Shown here: piece after piece, positions 1 through 7,186 of the stretch
Position numbering within the stretch: the stretch's first letter is position 1
Layout: each line of letters starts with the position of its first letter
Source: an uncultured Dialister sp.
GTDB lineage: Bacteria > Bacillota > Negativicutes > Veillonellales > Dialisteraceae
NCBI GenBank assembly: GCA_900759415.1
Contig: CAAEVC010000009.1
Location: 1 to 7,734, forward strand
Reading direction: 5' to 3'
DNA: 7,734 nt
Notes under the pieces: generated by a model
What the model was told of the DNA's origin: nothing
Databases searched by the model: none
The model's input: only the letters and a program-made list of their open reading frames with translations
Translations under genes and position numbers: made by a program

Positions 1-27
1 AAGGTGTGATTGATAAATCTATTCAAT

Positions 28-100
28 GCCTCTTTAGAGGCAACCACAAGCGAGAGGCCCTTATAGGGCCTGTTCAAACCACCCGTTCAACGGGTAGTTT
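28..100. repeat. Cluster of three hairpins at the left edge (possible insertion-element end)
   Basis: Three perfect or near-perfect inverted repeats follow one another. GCCTCT-TT-AGAGGC is at 28-41. AGGCCC-TTATA-GGGCCT is at 55-71. AAAC-c-ACCCG-TTCAA-CGGGT-a-GTTT, with one C/A mismatch, is at 76-100. The word TTCAA recurs at 22-26, 73-77 and in the last loop at 86-90. Closely packed hairpins like these are typical of the structured right end of IS200/IS605-family elements, where they also form the omega RNA of TnpB. They could equally be tandem transcription terminators of an upstream gene. No transposase gene is inside the window, so the insertion-element reading is inference from structure only. 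Confidence 0.4.
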
Positions 101-106
101 TGATTT
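76..106 (+). terminator. Possible intrinsic terminator of the gene left of the window
   Basis: The third hairpin (76-100) has nine base pairs, five of them the GC-rich block ACCCG/CGGGT around a five-base loop. It runs into the T-rich tail GTTTTGATTT (97-106). This has the shape of a rho-independent terminator on the + strand, though the T run is broken by GA. It would insulate the uvrB promoter from an upstream unit. The same hairpin may instead be part of a mobile-element end. Confidence 0.4.
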
Positions 107-120
107 CCAAATTGAAAAAA

Positions 121-132
121 GAAAAAATGTTC
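121..132. promoter_or_regulatory. Candidate LexA (SOS) operator for the uvr operon
   Basis: GAAA-AAAT-GTTC matches the Gram-positive LexA box GAAC-N4-GTTC at seven of eight half-site positions. The central bases also fit the purine/pyrimidine preference of the Bacillus consensus. It ends exactly where the proposed -35 box begins (133), a position where a bound repressor would block RNA polymerase. uvrB and uvrA are LexA-controlled in Bacillus subtilis and Escherichia coli. The left half-site has one mismatch and the surroundings are A-rich, so a chance match is possible. A lone right half-site, TGTTCC, lies at 188-193. Confidence 0.4.
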
Positions 133-161
133 TTCTTTATCATTGATGCTCATGGTATAAT
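133..161 (+). promoter_or_regulatory. uvrB operon promoter
   Basis: A perfect -10 box TATAAT lies at 156-161 and is preceded by TGG (153-155), giving an extended -10 element. Seventeen bases upstream is a weak -35 box, TTCTTT (133-138), which is compatible with reliance on the extended -10. Transcription would start near 168, leaving a leader of about 70 bases before the GTG start of uvrB. A perfect inverted repeat, CTCAT-N6-ATGAG (149-164), is centred over the -10 box and could be an operator. Confidence 0.7.
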
Positions 162-182
162 GAGATAGAAAAGTATCGATAG

Positions 183-216
183 AAAACTGTTCCTTGTGAA
201 TAGTTTTATTTTCTTT
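183..216 (+). promoter_or_regulatory. Leader hairpin with T-rich tail upstream of uvrB (possible attenuator)
   Basis: AAAACTGTTC (183-192) pairs with GAATAGTTTT (198-207) around the loop CTTGT. This gives ten base pairs, nine Watson-Crick and one G-T. The T-rich stretch ATTTTCTTT (208-216) follows, and the ribosome binding site comes seven bases later. The arrangement resembles a weak intrinsic terminator within the leader, or an operator or mRNA-stability element. The stem has only two G-C pairs, so strong termination is doubtful. Confidence 0.4.
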
Positions 217-222
217 ATATTC

Positions 223-230
223 GAAAGGGG
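223..230 (+). promoter_or_regulatory. Ribosome binding site of uvrB
   Basis: GAAAGGGG (223-230) lies seven bases before GTG 238. It is the only good Shine-Dalgarno match near the 5' end of this reading frame and fixes the start at 238. The upstream in-frame GTG at 196 sits in the loop of the leader hairpin with no ribosome binding site. ATG 268 also has none. Confidence 0.75.
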
Positions 231-237
231 CAGAATT

Positions 238-2343
238 GTGGATAAATCTCGTATAAAACGTCAGTATATGGAACCGATGATTCCCTTTGAGCTGAAAGCA
301 CCTTTCAAACCTACGGGAGACCAGCCCAAGGCCGTAAAATCACTGGTGCAGGGATTGAATGAAGGACAGTGGGCGCAGGTACTGCTTGGCGCAACAGGCA
401 CAGGTAAAACTTTTACCATGGCAAAGGTCATCGAAGAAGTACAGAGGCCGACTCTTATTATTTCGCCCAATAAGACACTGGCCGCACAGACTGCCAGTGA
501 GTTTAAGGATTTCTTTCCGGATAATGCGGTCTATTATTTTGTCAGCTATTATGATTACTATCAGCCGGAATCCTACGTTCCGCAGACCGATACCTATATA
601 GAAAAAGATTCTTCAAGAAATGAAGAAATCGATCGTCTCCGCCATTCTGCCACTATGGCGCTTTTTGAGCGCAGAGATGTCATCATTGTAGCTTCTGTTT
701 CCTGTATCTATGGCTTAGGGGATCCGGAAGACTACAGTACCATGGGCCTGTCGCTTCGGCCGGGAGAACAGATCAGCAGAGATGAGATCGTTGAAAAGCT
801 GGTAAACATGCAGTATATGAGAAACGATATGAATTTCACCAGAGATACATTCAGAGTCAGAGGGGATGTGATCGATGTATTCCCCGCATCAGAAAACAAT
901 GTGGCAGTCCGTATTGAAATGTTTGGTGATGAAATCGATGCACTGACAGAATTTGATGTACTTACCGGTGAAGTGGTAGCAGAAAGAAATCATATCGGTA
1001 TCTTCCCGGCATCCCATTACGTCACCAGCTCAGATAAGCTGAAAAGAGCCATGGGTTCCATTGAAAAAGAGCTGGATATCCGGTTAAAGGAGCTGAAAGA
1101 TCAGGGGAAGCTTCTGGAAGCACAGCGTTTGGAACAGAGAACCCGATATGATCTGGAAATGATGCAGGAAGTAGGGTACTGCTCTGGCATTGAAAACTAT
1201 TCAAGACATATGTCCAGCAGGAAACCGGGGGAACCACCATATACTCTTCTGGATTATTTCCCAGATGATTTCCTTATCATGATTGATGAATCCCATGTCA
1301 CGGTGCCGCAGCTGCGAGCCATGTACAATGGCGACCAGTCCAGAAAGAGGACACTGGTAGATTATGGTTTCCGACTCCCCAGTGCACTGGATAACCGTCC
1401 GCTTACCTTTGATGAATTTACGGAACGGATTAATCAGATCATCTACGTATCTGCTACTCCCGGGCCCTATGAAATGGGAGTACAGACCAATCTTGCTGAA
1501 CAGATCATTCGTCCGACCGGTCTACTGGATCCAAGCATTGAAGTCAGACCTATCGAAGGGCAGATGGATGATCTTCTGGGAGAAATCCATAAAAGGGAAG
1601 ATGTGAATGAAAGGGTACTGATTACTACACTGACAAAGAAGATGGCAGAAGATCTTACTGATTTCCTTACTGAAGCGGGAGTCAAGGTGCGGTATCTCCA
1701 TTCCGATGTGGCAACTATTGAAAGGGCGGAAATCATCCGTGATCTCCGGGCCGGTGTTTTTGATGTGCTTGTAGGTATCAATCTTCTTCGTGAAGGTCTT
1801 GATATGCCGGAAGTATCTTTAGTAGCTATTCTGGATGCTGATAAGGAAGGTTTTCTGCGTTCAGAGACTTCCATGATCCAGGTGATTGGCCGGGCGGCGA
1901 GAAATGAACATGGACATGTCATCATGTACGCAGACCGGATTACAAAATCGATGAAATATGCCATTGATGAAACCAACCGCCGCCGTTCCATCCAGGAAGC
2001 CTATAATAAAGAACATCATATCATTCCCCATACGGTTCAAAAGAGAGTCAAAGATCTCATAGATCTGACAAAAATCAGTGAAAAACCGGAAAACTATGAT
2101 GGCAACAAGAAGAACGATGAAGCATCAGATGAAGAAATCTATACAAAGATGAAGCAGATAGAGAAAGATATGAAACAGGCGGCGAAATCTCTGGAATTTG
2201 AAGAAGCGGCTCGGCTCAGGGATCAATTGGCCAAACTGCGCCAGCTCTGGACGGACCGGTATGGTTCAAGAGCAGATGATGCGCTTAAGAGAATGAAAGC
2301 AGGCAAGAAAAGAATCCATAAGCCTGTTTCCCATAAAATATGA
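238..2343 (+). CDS. uvrB: Excinuclease ABC subunit UvrB, damage-verifying helicase
   Basis: UvrB is the central NER protein in the cytoplasm. It arrives with UvrA, uses ATP-driven strand separation to verify the lesion, and then recruits UvrC for incision. With GTG 238 as start it has 701 residues, a little longer than the roughly 660-675 typical of the family. Visible motifs, numbered from that start, are: GDQPKA near 27-32; Walker A GATGTGKT (51-58); the beta-hairpin YYDYYQPESYVPQ (104-116) that inserts between the strands; Walker B-like DESH (350-353); motif III YVSATPGPYE (403-412); motif V GINLLREGLDMPE (513-525); motif VI QVIGRAARN (548-556); and a C-terminal UVR domain (about 638-670) that binds the matching domain of UvrC. 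About 30 basic residues follow the UVR domain, accounting for part of the extra length. It is the first gene of the probable uvrBAC operon. Identity is certain; the start is likely. Confidence 0.98.
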   Translation: MDKSRIKRQYMEPMIPFELKAPFKPTGDQPKAVKSLVQGLNEGQWAQVLLGATGTGKTFTMAKVIEEVQRPTLIISPNKTLAAQTASEFKDFFPDNAVYYFVSYYDYYQPESYVPQTDTYIEKDSSRNEEIDRLRHSATMALFERRDVIIVASVSCIYGLGDPEDYSTMGLSLRPGEQISRDEIVEKLVNMQYMRNDMNFTRDTFRVRGDVIDVFPASENNVAVRIEMFGDEIDALTEFDVLTGEVVAERNHIGIFPASHYVTSSDKLKRAMGSIEKELDIRLKELKDQGKLLEAQRLEQRTRYDLEMMQEVGYCSGIENYSRHMSSRKPGEPPYTLLDYFPDDFLIMIDESHVTVPQLRAMYNGDQSRKRTLVDYGFRLPSALDNRPLTFDEFTERINQIIYVSATPGPYEMGVQTNLAEQIIRPTGLLDPSIEVRPIEGQMDDLLGEIHKREDVNERVLITTLTKKMAEDLTDFLTEAGVKVRYLHSDVATIERAEIIRDLRAGVFDVLVGINLLREGLDMPEVSLVAILDADKEGFLRSETSMIQVIGRAARNEHGHVIMYADRITKSMKYAIDETNRRRSIQEAYNKEHHIIPHTVQKRVKDLIDLTKISEKPENYDGNKKNDEASDEEIYTKMKQIEKDMKQAAKSLEFEEAARLRDQLAKLRQLWTDRYGSRADDALKRMKAGKKRIHKPVSHKI

Positions 2344-2392
2344 CAGGTAAAAAATCAGTAGGAAATGCATTTATTTATAAATTATGATGTCG

Positions 2393-2398
2393 AAAGGA
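2393..2398 (+). promoter_or_regulatory. Ribosome binding site of uvrA
   Basis: AAAGGA (2393-2398) lies six bases before ATG 2405, supporting that start rather than the tandem ATGATG at 2384, which has no Shine-Dalgarno sequence at a suitable distance. Family alignment agrees, because UvrA proteins begin only a few residues before the conserved GARQNNLK segment. Confidence 0.75.
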
Positions 2399-2404
2399 TC
2401 CATA

Positions 2405-5254
2405 ATGGAAAAGGGTATTGTTATACAGGGAGCCCGTCAGAATAATCTGAAGGACATCAGTCTGACGCTTCCAAGAAATAAATTAATCGTATTCACCGGG
2501 CTATCTGGATCCGGTAAATCGTCTCTTGCCTTTGATACCATATATGCGGAAGGACAGAGAAAATATGTGGAATCACTGTCTGCCTACGCGAGACAGTTCC
2601 TTGGACAGATGGATAAACCGGATGTAGATAAAATTTCCGGCTTATCACCGGCTATTTCCATTGACCAGAAATCGACGAGCCACAATCCCCGTTCTACCGT
2701 AGGTACAGTGACGGAAATCCATGATTATCTCAGAATGCTCTATGCTCATGCCAGCAGAGCATTCTGTCCCCACTGCGGCAAGCCTATAACCAGGCAGACG
2801 GTGGATCAGATCGTAGATGCACTGATGAATCTGGAAGACAGAACGAAACTGATGATTCTTGGGCCGGTGGCTGTGCAGAAAAAAGGAACGCATAAGAAAT
2901 TACTGGAAGAACTTCGCAAGGAAGGGTATGTACGGTGCCGGGTAGATGGAGAGGTACAGCTTCTTTCTGATGATATTGAACTGGAGAAGAATAAAAAACA
3001 TACCATCGAAGCAGTAGTGGATAGAATTGTTGTGAAAGAAGGAATAGTCCAACGTCTCACTGATTCTGTAGAAGTAGCTCTTAAATTGGGGGACGGTGTC
3101 ATGACAGCCGCAGTGGTAGGTGGCAAAGATTACCTGTTCAGCACCCATTTTGCGTGTCCGGACTGCGGAATTTCCCTTCCAAAACCGGAACCCCGCATAT
3201 TCTCTTTCAATAATCCTTTTGGTGCCTGCCCTGCATGTATGGGTCTTGGTTCCTCGCTGGAAGCTGATTTCAGCCGGATTCTTCCGGATCATACGCTGCC
3301 TTTCCGGCTCAGTGCCATTAAACCTTTTCCTTATAATAAGGAAAGCTGGCTTTACAGGCAGCTCGATGTCTTCCTGAAGTCTTATGGGCTTACTATGGAT
3401 GCCTGCTATGATGACCTTCCTGCAGACGGAAAAGAAGAATTTGAATATGGGGGGACAGAAATTCTGACCTTTAATTACACCAACCAGGATGGAGAAACCA
3501 AAGAATACAAACGGGCCTTTGAAGGAATCGTCCCCATGACAAAGCGGAGATATGAAGAGGCATGGACGGAGAAGATGAAAGAGTCTCTTTCCAATTATCT
3601 TATCGAGAAACCCTGTCCGGTCTGTCATGGCGCCCGTCTTCGCCCTGAAAGCCTGGCCTTCCGGGTAGGTGGAAAAAATATTTATGAATTATCTTCCATG
3701 CCTGTGTCTGGATTACTTGAGTTCATGGATCATATAGAACTTACAGAAAAAGAAAAGATCATTGCAGATCAGATCCTGAAAGAAGTAAAGAGCCGTTTAT
3801 CCTTCCTTGTGAATGTAGGTCTTGAATATCTGACACTGGCCCGGGGTGCAGCTACCCTTTCCGGCGGAGAGGCGCAGCGTATCCGGCTGGCTACCCAGAT
3901 CGGGTCCGGACTGGTAGGGGTCCTCTATATACTGGATGAACCTTCTATCGGCCTCCATCAGAGAGATAATGACAAACTTCTGGCAACACTCAAGGGGATG
4001 AGAGATCTGGGTAATACCCTTATCGTCGTTGAACATGATGAAGATACAATCCGTACAGCAGACTGGGTAGTCGACATAGGACCTGGAGCCGGTGAACATG
4101 GCGGCTATGTAGTGGCTGAAGGGACACCGGATGATATAAAGAAATCTCAAAAATCAATTACTGGTGCCTATCTTCGAGGCGAAAAGTTTATTTCCATTCC
4201 GAGAAAACGGAGAAAGGGGAATGGACTTTTCCTTACTGTAAAAGGAGCATCGGAACATAACCTGAAACATATTGATGTATCTTTCCCGCTTGGGGAATTC
4301 ACTGTAGTTACTGGTGAATCGGGCTCCGGAAAAAGTACACTGGTCAATGAAATACTGTTCCAGGGTTTATCAAATATAAAAAATCATACCTCTTATGCAA
4401 CCGGCACCTATGATTCCATTGAAGGCGCGGAATATGTAGATAAAATCATCAATATCGATCAGCAGCCCATTGGACGCACGCCAAGATCCAATCCGGCTAC
4501 CTATACCGGCGTATTTAGTGATATCCGTGAACTTTTCAGCCAGACTGCAGAAGCGAAAATGAGAGGTTACAAGCCGGGACGTTTCAGCTTCAATATCAAA
4601 GGCGGGCGATGCGAAGCCTGCCATGGAGATGGCATTCTGAAAATTGAAATGCAGTTCCTCTCCGATGTATACGTGCCCTGCGAAGTCTGCCATGGCACCC
4701 GTTACAACAGAGAAACATTGAAAGTCAAGTATAAGGGGAAAAATATTTCTGATGTACTGAATATGACCGTAGATGAAGCTGTAGATTTCTTTGAAAATCA
4801 TCCACGGATCCTGCGCAAATTAAAAACATTGCAGGAAGTGGGACTTGGTTATATTCATTTGGGACAATCTGCCACTACCATGTCTGGCGGTGAAGCACAG
4901 AGAGTCAAACTGGCTACTGAACTGATGAGAAGGGGCACTGGAGATACCCTGTATATTCTCGATGAACCAACCACCGGCCTTCACAGTGAAGATATCCGAA
5001 AGCTGCTGATTGTTCTTCAAAAACTGGTGGATCAGGGAAATACAGTGGTTGTCATTGAACATAACCTGGATGTAGTTAAAGTGGCAGACCATATTGTAGA
5101 TCTTGGGCCGGAAGGCGGAGACAAAGGCGGAGAAGTCGTCGCTTTAGGAACACCGGAAGACATATGCAGAGTAAAGAAATCCTATACCGGGCAGTATCTG
5201 AAAACGGTCATGGAAAGAACAAGAGAAGTGATGAAATCTCATGAAAATGATTGA
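2405..5254 (+). CDS. uvrA: Excinuclease ABC subunit UvrA, lesion-recognition ATPase
   Basis: UvrA is a dimeric ABC-type ATPase without membrane segments. It finds distorted DNA and loads UvrB onto it. From ATG 2405 it has 949 residues, close to the roughly 940 of E. coli. Both ATPase halves are complete. The first has Walker A GLSGSGKSS (32-40), signature LSGGEAQR (485-492) and Walker B LYILDEPSIG (507-516). The second has Walker A GESGSGKST (637-645), signature MSGGEAQR (826-833) and Walker B LYILDEPTTG (849-858). The second signature starts with Met where Leu is common, a mild change. Zinc-binding CxxC pairs lie at 121/124 with 404/407, at 251/254 with 275/278, and at 736/739 with 759/762. 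These match the three zinc modules of the family; the last is the DNA-contacting one. The gene follows uvrB after 61 bases with no visible terminator or promoter, and its 3' end overlaps uvrC by 14 bases. Identity is certain. Confidence 0.98.
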   Translation: MEKGIVIQGARQNNLKDISLTLPRNKLIVFTGLSGSGKSSLAFDTIYAEGQRKYVESLSAYARQFLGQMDKPDVDKISGLSPAISIDQKSTSHNPRSTVGTVTEIHDYLRMLYAHASRAFCPHCGKPITRQTVDQIVDALMNLEDRTKLMILGPVAVQKKGTHKKLLEELRKEGYVRCRVDGEVQLLSDDIELEKNKKHTIEAVVDRIVVKEGIVQRLTDSVEVALKLGDGVMTAAVVGGKDYLFSTHFACPDCGISLPKPEPRIFSFNNPFGACPACMGLGSSLEADFSRILPDHTLPFRLSAIKPFPYNKESWLYRQLDVFLKSYGLTMDACYDDLPADGKEEFEYGGTEILTFNYTNQDGETKEYKRAFEGIVPMTKRRYEEAWTEKMKESLSNYLIEKPCPVCHGARLRPESLAFRVGGKNIYELSSMPVSGLLEFMDHIELTEKEKIIADQILKEVKSRLSFLVNVGLEYLTLARGAATLSGGEAQRIRLATQIGSGLVGVLYILDEPSIGLHQRDNDKLLATLKGMRDLGNTLIVVEHDEDTIRTADWVVDIGPGAGEHGGYVVAEGTPDDIKKSQKSITGAYLRGEKFISIPRKRRKGNGLFLTVKGASEHNLKHIDVSFPLGEFTVVTGESGSGKSTLVNEILFQGLSNIKNHTSYATGTYDSIEGAEYVDKIINIDQQPIGRTPRSNPATYTGVFSDIRELFSQTAEAKMRGYKPGRFSFNIKGGRCEACHGDGILKIEMQFLSDVYVPCEVCHGTRYNRETLKVKYKGKNISDVLNMTVDEAVDFFENHPRILRKLKTLQEVGLGYIHLGQSATTMSGGEAQRVKLATELMRRGTGDTLYILDEPTTGLHSEDIRKLLIVLQKLVDQGNTVVVIEHNLDVVKVADHIVDLGPEGGDKGGEVVALGTPEDICRVKKSYTGQYLKTVMERTREVMKSHEND

Positions 5255-7100
5255 TGTGAATGATAAGATTCGCGCCAAAGTAGAATCGCTCCCTGATTCT
5301 CCAGGGGTATATCGCTGGAAAGATAAAGACGGTCGTATCATTTATGTAGGAAAGGCAAAGAATCTGAAGAATCGTGTCCGTTCCTACGTCAGGGAAGATA
5401 AGAACCGTTCACCGAAAGTGGCTGCCATGATCCGTCATGCCGATGATCTGGATATCACTATGACAGCTACTGAAATGGAAGCGTTGATCCTGGAGTGCAA
5501 CCTGATCAAGGAAATCCATCCGAAATACAATATTTCCTTAAGAGATGACAAATCCTACCCTTATGTGAAGGTGACCACCTATGATGAATGGCCCCGCATC
5601 TTCATAACAAGGAATATCCGGCATGATGATGGAGCAAAATACTTCGGGCCCTTTACTGATGTGGGGAGCCTCCGTAAGACCTTAAGTCTGCTCCGCCGGT
5701 ATTATCCTATCAGGAACTGCCGCTCCATGAAAGTTCCAAGACCATGCCTGCAGTATCATCTTCATCTCTGCTGTGCACCCTGTTTTGAACTTTGCAGCAA
5801 AGAGGAATATAAGTCCTACGTGCAGTCTGTCTGCGACATTTTCGAAGGGAAGAATACAGGTCTCATCGAAGAATTAAAAAAGAAAATGAATGAAGCTTCT
5901 GAAAATATGGATTATGAACAAGCTGCCCGATACAGAGACCAGATTGCAGCTGTCCAGTCGGTTCAGCAGAGGCAGAATATCGTCGCAAATAAAGGGGACT
6001 TTGATGTTGTGGGGTTTGCCAGAGATGGAAATCATGCAGGTCTGGAAGTCTTCTATATCCGCTATGGACGAATGGTAGGCAAAGAAAATTTCAGTATCCC
6101 GGAAAGTGAATCGGAAACTGATGAAGAAATCATAACCGCTTTCCTCCGGGATTTCTATGGAGGAAACCCAAATTCTATTCCTAAAGAAATCATTCTTCCC
6201 CTGCTTCCTTCTGATTCTGAACTGCTGTCCTCATGGCTGGCATCCATGAAGGGAAGCGAAGTGGAAATTCTGGTACCTCAGAGGGGATTCAAACGTAACC
6301 TGAAAGACATGGCCATGTCAAATGCCATGAAATACCTGTCTGATAAAAAACTGCAGTGGGAATATCAGGATGCAAGGGAACAGGGGGCTGTGACTAAGCT
6401 TAAGGAACTTCTGGGGCTCCCGCGGCTTCCTGAAAGGATGGAATGTTTTGATATTTCTCATAATCAGGGGGCAGAAACGACAGGCTCTATGGTTGTATTT
6501 GAGCATGGACGCCCGGCTAAACGGGAATACAGGAAGTTCAAACTGAGGACTACCCAGGGACATGCGGATGATTTCAAGTCTATGGCAGAAGTCATGGAAA
6601 GAAGATATGGCAAAGAGAAGGACTGGCCATCTCCGGATCTGATCGTTCTGGATGGCGGTCTGGGGCAGCTTCATGCGGCTCTTCCCGTAATCCGGGATGC
6701 CGGCTGTGATGCACCGGTGATTGGTCTGGCTAAAAGAATCGAAGAAATTTACGTGGAAGGCTCTGAAGAACCTATTGTCCTTGATCATCATGAACCGGCT
6801 CTCCAGCTTCTCCAGTTCATCCGTGATGAAGCTCATCGCTTCGTTATTACCTATCACAGGCAGTGGACGAATAAGAGAAATACTGAATCCATTCTGGATC
6901 ATATCGAAGGAATTGGACCAACCCGCCGTAATGCTCTCTGGCATGCCTTCCGTTCTCTGGATGAAATGAAAAAAGCATCTGTAGAAGAACTTTCGCAAGT
7001 TCCAGGGATGAATAAAAGAGCAGCAGAAGCAGTGTACAGGTTTTTCCATATGAGAAAAGATCAGAAACAGATGGTCATTAACGGAATCAGAGAAGAATAA
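5241..7100 (+). CDS. uvrC: Excinuclease ABC subunit UvrC, dual-incision nuclease
   Basis: UvrC cuts the damaged strand on both sides of the lesion after joining the UvrB-DNA complex. The 619 residues match the family (E. coli 610). In order they show: an N-terminal GIY-YIG nuclease (about 17-95) with PGVY (21-24), YVGKAKNLK (35-43) and a Glu-rich helix TATEMEALILE (75-85) for 3' incision; a cysteine cluster (C160, C169, C177, C181) matching the four iron-sulphur ligands reported in E. coli UvrC; a UVR domain (about 206-240) that meets UvrB; an RNase H-like nuclease for 5' incision with D404, D443, D471 and H539 as likely catalytic residues; and tandem helix-hairpin-helix motifs (551-603) for DNA binding. 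C178 and C185 are additional cysteines. ATG 5241 is the first start after an in-frame stop at 5232, and it overlaps the uvrA end, suggesting translational coupling. ATG 5247 is an alternative start. The ribosome binding site is weak (GAGAAG, 5223-5228). Confidence 0.98.
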   Translation: MKMIDVNDKIRAKVESLPDSPGVYRWKDKDGRIIYVGKAKNLKNRVRSYVREDKNRSPKVAAMIRHADDLDITMTATEMEALILECNLIKEIHPKYNISLRDDKSYPYVKVTTYDEWPRIFITRNIRHDDGAKYFGPFTDVGSLRKTLSLLRRYYPIRNCRSMKVPRPCLQYHLHLCCAPCFELCSKEEYKSYVQSVCDIFEGKNTGLIEELKKKMNEASENMDYEQAARYRDQIAAVQSVQQRQNIVANKGDFDVVGFARDGNHAGLEVFYIRYGRMVGKENFSIPESESETDEEIITAFLRDFYGGNPNSIPKEIILPLLPSDSELLSSWLASMKGSEVEILVPQRGFKRNLKDMAMSNAMKYLSDKKLQWEYQDAREQGAVTKLKELLGLPRLPERMECFDISHNQGAETTGSMVVFEHGRPAKREYRKFKLRTTQGHADDFKSMAEVMERRYGKEKDWPSPDLIVLDGGLGQLHAALPVIRDAGCDAPVIGLAKRIEEIYVEGSEEPIVLDHHEPALQLLQFIRDEAHRFVITYHRQWTNKRNTESILDHIEGIGPTRRNALWHAFRSLDEMKKASVEELSQVPGMNKRAAEAVYRFFHMRKDQKQMVINGIREE

Positions 7101-7153
7101 CAGGATATCTTGTTCATCTTGAAAGGGAAAGAATTATACAATTACAGGACATA

Positions 7154-7183
7154 TTATAAATTAACTTCTTATAAATTAACTTC
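7154..7183 (+). repeat. Perfect tandem 15-bp direct repeat upstream of the rpmF promoter
   Basis: TTATAAATTAACTTC occurs twice without a gap (7154-7168 and 7169-7183). It ends three bases before the -35 box TTGACA. The repeat is 80 percent A+T. It could act as an UP element contacting the RNA polymerase alpha subunit or as a direct-repeat operator, or it may be a recent slippage duplication. The 15-bp period is close to one and a half helical turns, so the two copies would face different sides of the DNA. Confidence 0.9.
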
Positions 7184-7186
7184 TCC

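Noticed and set aside
3..146. Open frame entering from the left edge, 47 codons
   Set aside because: It runs through three perfect hairpins and the promoter region, shows no recognisable protein family, and is better explained as non-coding structured DNA.
143..161. TTGATG (143-148) as the -35 box for the uvrB promoter
   Set aside because: The gap to TATAAT would be only seven bases. TTCTTT at 133-138 gives the correct 17-base spacing.
1467..1991. Antisense open frame (174 codons) opposite uvrB
   Set aside because: It covers the conserved helicase motifs of uvrB in reverse. Its Ser/Arg-rich translation is typical of a shadow frame.
2344..2404. Possible internal promoter or terminator between uvrB and uvrA
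   Set aside because: The 61 bases are AT-rich, but no -35/-10 pair with acceptable spacing and no hairpin with a T run were found.
2900..3628. Long antisense open frame (242 codons) opposite uvrA
   Set aside because: It lies wholly opposite a clearly conserved gene, shows no recognisable domain, and no ribosome binding site was identified for it. It is a shadow of the uvrA codon pattern.
6318..7049. Long antisense open frame (243 codons) opposite uvrC
   Set aside because: It is opposite the conserved nuclease and helix-hairpin-helix region of uvrC, with low-complexity composition and no family motif.
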